64,000 bases of DNA. Origin: Sepioteuthis lessoniana. Lineage: Eukaryota > Mollusca > Cephalopoda > Myopsida > Loliginidae. Below, in pieces: positions 57,888 to 64,000 of this stretch. The DNA lies in assembly GCA_963585895.1 (NCBI GenBank), contig CAUZXS010005791.1:2403501-2467500 (forward strand), in the 5' to 3' direction. The translations under genes and the position numbers were made by a program. The notes beneath the pieces were generated by a model. It did no database searches and was not told the DNA's origin. It saw nothing but the letters and a program-made list of their open reading frames with translations. How positions within the stretch are numbered: position 1 is the stretch's first letter; each line of letters opens with the position of its first letter.

Positions 57888-58625
57888 CAGAGGCGTACCG
57901 AGGCAAATTGCCGTCCGGGGCCCGTATTCATAATAGCACCCCCTTTTTGGGGAGGAAAAGCATAAATGAAATATCTTTAATGGCATTGATTAGTACTTGA
58001 AAAACAACAAATTCAAAAATTTGCAGAACAAACGTTATCATGACTTTCAAACTTTTGCAGAAGCAAAGTTACTTGGTCAAAGTCTGTTTTCTCCAAATGA
58101 GGAATAAACTGGATTAGCGATCTTGCAACATACTTGATCTCAAGCAAATTTTAATGACCTTTGGTTTTGAAAAAATTCTCTTTGCAGTTGCAACAGAAAC
58201 TGTGAGCGTCAAAAACAGCCGTAGAGCAATCACAATATTTGGCACTGTTTCTTTAGCCGATGATTTGGTTATCATGGTCATGTCATATTCCCTTTTGCAC
58301 GGTGCCGCTAAAAAATCAGGAAGTTGGAGAATATCCAAAGGCAGCCTAGAAACGTCTAAGTCAGCACTGTATTCGCTACCGAGAATTTTACATTTTCGCT
58401 CCAACTCACCTTCATTATCTTCCAGGATTGCTTGCAGTGATAATCTAGTGATGACAGTTTGCAGATAAGCCATGGAGTCAAATCGTGCTTCCAGTTCATT
58501 TGCAAGTCGATCATGACATTCGTCAAGATTTCTTTTTATTTCTTGCATAAGTGTTTGACATAAATCATCTCCCGTTTCCCCAAGTAGATTTCTCTTTCTT
58601 CTAATCCGCTTTTCAACTAAAATAA
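57888..58625 (-). mobile_element. hAT transposon fragment (ZMYM-like transposase end)
   Basis: - strand from about 58620: RIRRKRNLLGETGDDLCQTL, then MQEIKRNLDECHDRLANELE and further to LPLDILQLPDFLAA, FLTLTVSVATAKRIFSKPKV and IKICLRSSMLQDR. The LTLxVSVA-A-R-FSK-K-IK--LRSSM-Q-R block is the C-terminal dimerisation domain of hAT transposases of the ZMYM1-like type. The conserved glutamate usually seen in SVASAERSFS is replaced (AKRIFS). CAGAGGCGTACCGAGGC at 57888 looks like the terminal repeat of the 3' end; no 5' end or BED finger was found. It is 5'-truncated. Confidence 0.75.
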
Positions 58626-59749
58626 AAAGTTAATCTTGTAGTATGCACTAGATTCGATTTTTCTGAAAATGTTAAGTTTAGAAACCTATAAAAAATTCAA
58701 AGTTTAATGTAAAATGTTGTTATTTTCACAAATTAATCCTAAAATAGTGATTTTATGGAAAATGTATTGTAATCTCTGAAGAGCATGATATTTATACAAT
58801 TTTTGAACTTTAAAAATTACAAATTTAGTAAAAACTTTCGAAATGTAAACAAACTTTAAATCGTGTATATTTTTGGCTCAGCTTTACTGCGAATCTTTTT
58901 ATTTATTTAAAGAAATCTCCAGTCTCTTTCTACGAAAAGAAAAAACAAACAAAAGAAAAAAATAACATTCATTTTTAACAAGATTCAAATATCTACAGTT
59001 GATCAGTCTGGCTGGAGATTCTACTGTTGAGTTAAGTTGGGGTGGAAATTTTACAGTTGATCAGTCAGGAAGGATTCCAATATTTCATATTAAGGTTTTC
59101 CAATAAACAAATCAATAATTGGTTATCTTTAAGATACGCACTCTCGAATTTTTCAGCTTTTTTAAAGGATTGCCGCCTTCAAATTAACCGCAGAAGTCAG
59201 CCTCCAAAACTATACGGTCTGCTTTTTTCGGGAAAATAGATTTGTTTTTCATCTGAATTCTTCAATAATTTCCTTAAACAATCAATCAGTTTGGGCATTT
59301 TTCGATAAATATACATCAATTAACTTTTTCTTCCTTTTTTATGATAAAATTTGAAACCTTTTTTTAAAGAATTAATTGAAAACTTTTTAACAATAAATTG
59401 AAAAAATTGTAACATTATTTCAGAATGTCCCGAAAAAAAAACAGATCTAAAGGGCGTACGACTCTGGTTCCTACTGCTAGGAAGAGAGCATTCCTTAAAA
59501 AATAAGCTGAAAATTTTAGGATTGCGGATGTTGAACATAACCAAATAAGTAAACTTTTTTTATGAACAGACTTCATTCATAAGGTCATAGCAGTTATTTG
59601 GGGTGGGGAAATAACGAGGAGGTCATTATTGTGCTGAGACAGACAAAATAGCTTCTTCATAAATTAATCTAAATAAAAGCTTTTTTGTTCTATGTTTCAA
59701 TCAACTTACGTTTTGAAGCTAAAAGGTTTTTACAAATTGTTATATACAA
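58626..59749. other. No gene recognised
   Basis: AT-rich; ACAGTTGATCAGTC occurs twice (58996 and 59052) in a short local duplication. Confidence 0.45.
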
Positions 59750-60830
59750 GCGTGTGGTTGCAAGAAAAATAAAACTGACAAGAAGATTTTGTTTGATTTC
59801 GTTTATTGAAATAAACAAAATAAACAAGCGAATGGAATATCAAAGCCAGCTGACGGGCGGTTATCTGGTCGGCGACAAGCGGTCTGATCTGGCCTGACGG
59901 TGTTGCAGTACTTTGGTTAAACCGGGTGTGTGTCGATGTGGTCTCAAGTGTTGACGCAAATCCATGCAGTGAGTTGTTCATTGTCGTTAGAGTCAGCTGG
60001 TGGTTGTCTTTGTTGGTAGAGACAGCCGGATGATCGATGTCCTGGTTGTGCAGTACTTTGGTTTAACCTGGGGTATGTCGATGTGATCTCAAAAGTGTTG
60101 ACGCAAGTCCATGCAGTGAGACGAGATGCTGCAATGCGAGTAGCTTGGTCGCGCAGGAGCGAACAATTGTTGTGACTAAGACTGCCGTGTCTTGCGCTGC
60201 GAAGCCGAGCGAACGAGTGTCGTGGCTAAGACTGCTGTGTCTTAGCTCTTGCGAAGTCGAGCGGATGAGCAAACGAGTGGCGCGGCTAAGACTAAGACTT
60301 AGTGGAGGCGAGGAACGGGCGAGCGAGTGTCGTGGCTAAGACTGCAGTGTCTCAGCACTGCGAAGCCGAGCTAACGGACGAGGGAAACTGTGGCTAAGGC
60401 AACCCTGCCTTAAGGCTGCCGAGAGGGAACCAACCGAAATTGTTTAGACCGGATGGTCTTAATATCCTTTTCGTGTTTGCCTCCAGGCGTCTGCTTCGAC
60501 AGGTCCATGAGAACCGTCAGAGATACTGCATCACTTAGGATGGAGACTCCTAAAGGTCCTAAAAAGAACCTTTTTGCATATCTAAGTAGGTGTAAGTAGA
60601 CTGCGACAACTAGATGTAGGATTACGCCTGAAGAGCTTCGCTAACGCGTCAGGATTCTAGAGAACCATACCTACAGGTGAGCCAGTTTGACTGCTGCAGC
60701 TTGGCTATAAACAGAAAGTCGTATCACTCTGCCAGGGTCGCGTGGACAGAGAGTTTGTCCATAAAAAATATAAGTGGAAATAAAGTACTTCTTTAGCCTG
60801 AAATAGGCTTCTGAAGATAATTTACTTTAT
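59750..60830. repeat. ~1.1 kb repeat with tandem core, copy 2
   Basis: Counterpart of 29440-30630 in the same orientation. The tandem core (about 60160-60400) is clearer here: units of about 50 bp with GAACGAGTGTCGTGGCTAAG, ACTGC-GTGTCT-AGC and GCGAAGCCGAGC. The block GATGATCGATGTCCTGGTTG, TACTTTGGTTTAACC and TGTTGACGCAA occurs as an imperfect duplicate within the copy (59900 and 60060). No coding frame. Confidence 0.75.
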
Positions 60831-62249
60831 TTATATTAATGAATAAAATACAAAAAATTTCATTAAAATTTCAACATTTGATTTTTAAATCATTGAAAAA
60901 AACATCTTCGGGCATTTCATTTTCATTAGAAATAATTTTAAAATGACCCAAAAATTATTTAGGTCGATTATCACCATACAAAATCATGGGGACGAAAATA
61001 TACTATATAGAGTGGGGATGTCTTTTGGAATGTCCCGGTGTGGGGTGTTGTAGTCTCAGCAAAAAGTTGCTCATAGCAGAGCCGGATCAATGTACGACAT
61101 CTTAGATAGCTGCCCGAGGTTATTAAAGCTGAGGCCGTCATGTGTTTGTAATATTCAAACAAAAAGAAATTAATGTGAAAAAAAATTGAATTAAAAAAAT
61201 CATATATCTTTTTTGAAACACCATAAAATAAAAATGAATGATCATGTCTTCAATTTTTTCACCTGCAAAATGCCACCCTCATAAAATGTCACCAGGGGAC
61301 CGAGAAGCCTTCGCCTCCGACCTTAGTCCTCCACTGGGAGGTTGGTACATCAGCGATTATAAAGGAGCACTGATTTACATGAAAGTGTTGTATAGCCACA
61401 TAATACATATACATATGCATGCAGAATCATAACGACAACACAATAAAGACGAGCGACACAGTTCTTTAGAAAAATATACTTCTCACTTTATTTGAAAGGG
61501 TTCGAAAGGGTTACTAAAGGTGAGAGGTGAGTTGGAGGCTGAACAGAACTGCAACATATTGACCCCCACTCTTATGGCCATAACAGCGTTTCTTTCCCGT
61601 TCTCCTGAGCTGCTCAACCGGGGTCCTGGGGGCCCAGACTCTCTGGGATATGTTCCTCATTCCAGCAACTTTTCTCCAACTGGTTTGAACTTCCTGTCGC
61701 CGGGGTTATATAATAATTTGACACCCACTCTTCTTCCTGCGGGCTTCACAATTTCGCACTCAATTCAACCCCTCGACAGTCAAGGTTATATCTTGATATT
61801 CCTCAACTGGATGCACCTGTTATTTACACAGGTGCATTTCCTGTTTTGACAGCTCGGCCGGGGTCAATATGCAACAAAAGTATAATTCAAAGACAGTAGA
61901 AGGCATGCAAGTGTTTTGAGTTAGAATTTACACAAAAATGGTTAGAAAACATTTTCCTAAATCTATACAGTCTCTTCTCTCTCTATATAAAATTGTTTGT
62001 CAACCCATGTGTGTATATGTAAATGATATATAAAATTTTATCATCAAAACAATTGTTATTACATCTGTTTGTTGTCATTTATGGCTTTATTCATTTTTGT
62101 TGAATGTTATACTTGTCATATCTTAACCATTTTAATTGTCAAGGTGCCTAATTTACATATTCTCCATTAAAAATTTGATTGTATTAAATTGTTTTTTATA
62201 GGGCACTTTCTATGGTGTAATAGTGAGCTAAGCAAACAGTTTAGTAAAT

Positions 62250-62252
<3 letters not shown>
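60831..62252. other. No gene recognised; GC-richer block
   Basis: 61500-61870 is GC-richer and contains inverted words TTGACCCCC (61558) and GGGGTCAA (61860), so it may be a solo terminal repeat or another fossil repeat. The rest is AT-rich. Confidence 0.4.

Positions 62253-62315
<63 letters not shown>
62253..62315. repeat. (TA)n microsatellite
   Basis: About 30 TA units. Confidence 0.9.
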
Positions 62316-62316
<1 letters not shown>

Positions 62317-63124
62317 CTTTCTATCCCTAATTTTACCCTTCATATTGATAAAGTAAGCTTAATAAATGTCTATACATATAAAAGTTTCAGTTTCTTTTTC
62401 CTTTTTCTTTTTTTTCTTTTTTTTTTTTTTTTTTTTGTATTTCTTTTAATCTAAACATGAACGCCATGCTAAAATGGAAAAACTTTACGCTAGAAAATAT
62501 TATTTTAATTTCAACTGTTAATTTCATCATCTGGGGAGTATGGAGAACCCCACTAACTACTATTACTCCCAGGTCCACTCTGACTCAAAGTGGTTGTAAT
62601 TATCAAAGTACCATATATAGGTCAAATAGTTCTGTCTACAAATTATTAATATTCAGCTGAAATATTTCATGCAAATACCTGTAAATTAGGAATAATTGCT
62701 TGAAGCTAATGATTATTTCAATCATTAGTATTTTTGTTATTGTTATTATTAATATTATTGTTATAATTATTATTACCTACTTGAAATCATATAAGTGAGT
62801 ATGTCTTTAATTGAATATAAATTATTACTTGAAACCGTATAATTATTAGTATTACACATGAATACTTGGAACCATATCAATGTGAAAATTATTTACATTA
62901 GATAGGAATATTTGATATCGTATAATTGTGTGTAAAAAAACTATTCAGAAACAACTAAACAAAAAATGTAGATATAAATGTACAATGAATATGAGTCCCT
63001 AATCTCTAGGGTCTAAATGAAATGCCATCAAAATCAATCAGTTTTGTGCAGTTTTTTAAAGGAAAGCATCACATCATCCAAGTCCTTTTCACAATGAAAG
63101 GGACCGTGGCTTATCCCACTGTAT
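62316..63124. other. No gene recognised
   Basis: AT-rich, with a T-rich tract near 62400-62440 and ATT-rich DNA near 62740. Nothing was identified. Confidence 0.45.
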
Positions 63125-63335
63125 GTATGTGTTTGCCCAACCCCTCCACTATGGGTGGTTTGAGTTAATTGATTTCTTTCTCCAATGCTGAAACAAAAGA
63201 GCCTTGTCTGGTCTACTATTTACCCATAGCTGGTGGAAGATGAGATAGATTTTTGTCTTTTCCAAGGAAATCAGCTAGTCAAGTTAATTTCTTATGATAA
63301 CTATTACACTACTCATGGGATATGTATGAGGTTCC
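63125..63335 (-). repeat. SINE-like repeat, copy 5
   Basis: TTGCCCAACCCCTCCACTAT, GAGCCTTGTCTGGTCTACTA, TTTACCCATAGCTGG and CTTTTCCAAGG match the family. It lies about 140 bp before the pore exon. Confidence 0.55.
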
Positions 63336-63476
63336 AAGATAAACACTTTGATACCATTATCTTTGATAAGATTCTTATTTTGCATATTAAATTGTTTGAT
63401 GTTTTTTCGACTCACTTTGTATGTTATTTTTATTAATACTATCTATATAATTTTTATTTTCTCTTTCTTTCCACAG

Positions 63477-63672
63477 ACTAGGAGCTAGCTATGGGACACT
63501 GTTCTGGTCGTTGTTTAGCTTAACTCAACTAAGAGATATCAAGATTGAAGATGGACCAAAGTTTACCGAACTGATGGGAGAATTACTGTTCATGGCTTAC
63601 CATGCCATGGCTATAATTGTATTGATTAACATGCTAATTGCTATGATGTCAAACTCATATCAAGAAATTGAA
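63477..63672 (+). CDS. TRPC-type cation channel, internal exon (pore to S6)
   Basis: Continuation of the same channel. After TTTCCACAG the exon supplies one base that completes the split threonine codon, then reads LGASYGTLFWSLFSLTQL, containing the LFWxxF pore-helix signature of TRPC channels. It continues to MAYHAMAIIVLINMLIAMMS (S6) and ends NSYQEIE, the point where family members run on to the TRP-box helix (DxxWKFAR), which must lie in the next exon. It ends GAA|GTAAGT, so the following intron is phase 0. The pore loop between LFWSLF and S6 looks short: about 17 residues with two acidic ones (IKIEDGPKF). No stop or shift is seen and the phases match the exon at 33354, so this is the live host gene rather than a retrocopy. 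The upstream ankyrin domain and the downstream C-tail are outside the window. Confidence 0.95.
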
Positions 63673-64000
63673 GTAAGTGTTATTGATTATTTATTTGTAT
63701 TCACTCAATCTAAATATTATTGAATTCATTGAACCCAGAGTTTTCCTAATCTTAGACTGGTTACCATCCCAAGACAAAAGAGCCCTGATTTCTCTATTTA
63801 CTAAGGAAGAAGAGATGGCTTCATACCTTTTCCAATGTCATTAGTATAAACTAAAATGTAAACAACCTTGTCCAGAATTTGAACTTGAGTAACCATGTCC
63901 ATTATAATGACTGCAATGTAACCTTTGCCTCAATGTTCTTTTATTGTTGTACTGTCAGCTACCAAATACTGAGAATGACATGTGGAAAATAAGAATGATG
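63673..64000 (+). other. Start of the next TRPC intron
   Basis: Begins with GTAAGT after the pore/S6 exon (phase 0). It already contains a SINE copy within 65 bp of the exon. Confidence 0.85.
63735..63935 (-). repeat. SINE-like repeat, copy 6
   Basis: AGACTGGTTACCATCCCAAG, AAGAGCCCTGATTTCTCTAT, TTCATACCTTTTCCAA, AAAATGTAAACAACCTTGTC and CAGAATTTGAACTTGAGTAA (B-box on the - strand) match the family order. Confidence 0.65.

Noticed and set aside
61500-61870. Host exon in a GC-richer block
   Set aside because: The 109-codon frame has no recognisable domain, and the block is bounded by inverted TTGACCCCC/GGGGTCAA words, more like an old repeat.

Overview
The window looks like intronic DNA from a large, repeat-rich invertebrate genome. 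It is most likely a mollusc, and from remembered protein and repeat similarities probably a cephalopod such as an octopus; nothing was searched. The only host gene I can support is a TRPC-type ion channel on the + strand. Two of its coding exons are present: 33354-33798 (membrane segments S2/S3 to S5) and 63477-63672 (pore helix to S6). They are joined in frame across one intron of about 29.7 kb. The 33.3 kb upstream holds no recognisable exon, so it is probably another very large intron of the same gene. The last 328 bases begin the next intron.

The rest is a stack of decayed transposable elements. From 1 to 6.3 kb: the tail of an LINE with a restriction-like endonuclease (RLE), a Tx1/L1-like LINE on the - strand, and a Penelope-like element ending in a GIY-YIG domain. 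From 7.3 to 9 kb: GATA arrays, a SINE and unassigned DNA. From 10 to 22 kb: three - strand remnants of one RLE LINE family whose tail is made of TAA repeats, with an RTE-like LINE (APE endonuclease) between them; the two LINE types are associated with copies of the same ~230 bp module. From 22.0 to 25.5 kb: a broken Ty3/gypsy element that starts right after a (TA)n array. From 26.5 to 33 kb: a tRNA-like SINE, a second (Hero-like) RLE LINE, a ~1.2 kb repeat with internal tandem units, and a mariner-type element with both terminal repeats.

Inside the 29.7 kb intron: a fold-back structure with two ~505 bp inverted arms enclosing a mariner fragment, a 5S-rRNA-like sequence, several SINEs of one family in both orientations, an internally deleted mariner with both ends, two more RLE LINE pieces, a chopped RTE LINE, a second related Ty3/gypsy fossil, a small LINE piece with a twin-priming-like inversion, an hAT fragment, the second copy of the 1.2 kb repeat, and many microsatellites.

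No CRISPR array, operon, bacterial gene cluster or intact tRNA gene was seen. The most unusual items are the fold-back structure, the leader module shared by two LINE classes, the paired 1.2 kb repeats with tandem cores, the 5S-derived sequence and the inverted LINE fragment. All readings were made by eye, so element edges are approximate unless a splice site or terminal repeat fixes them.
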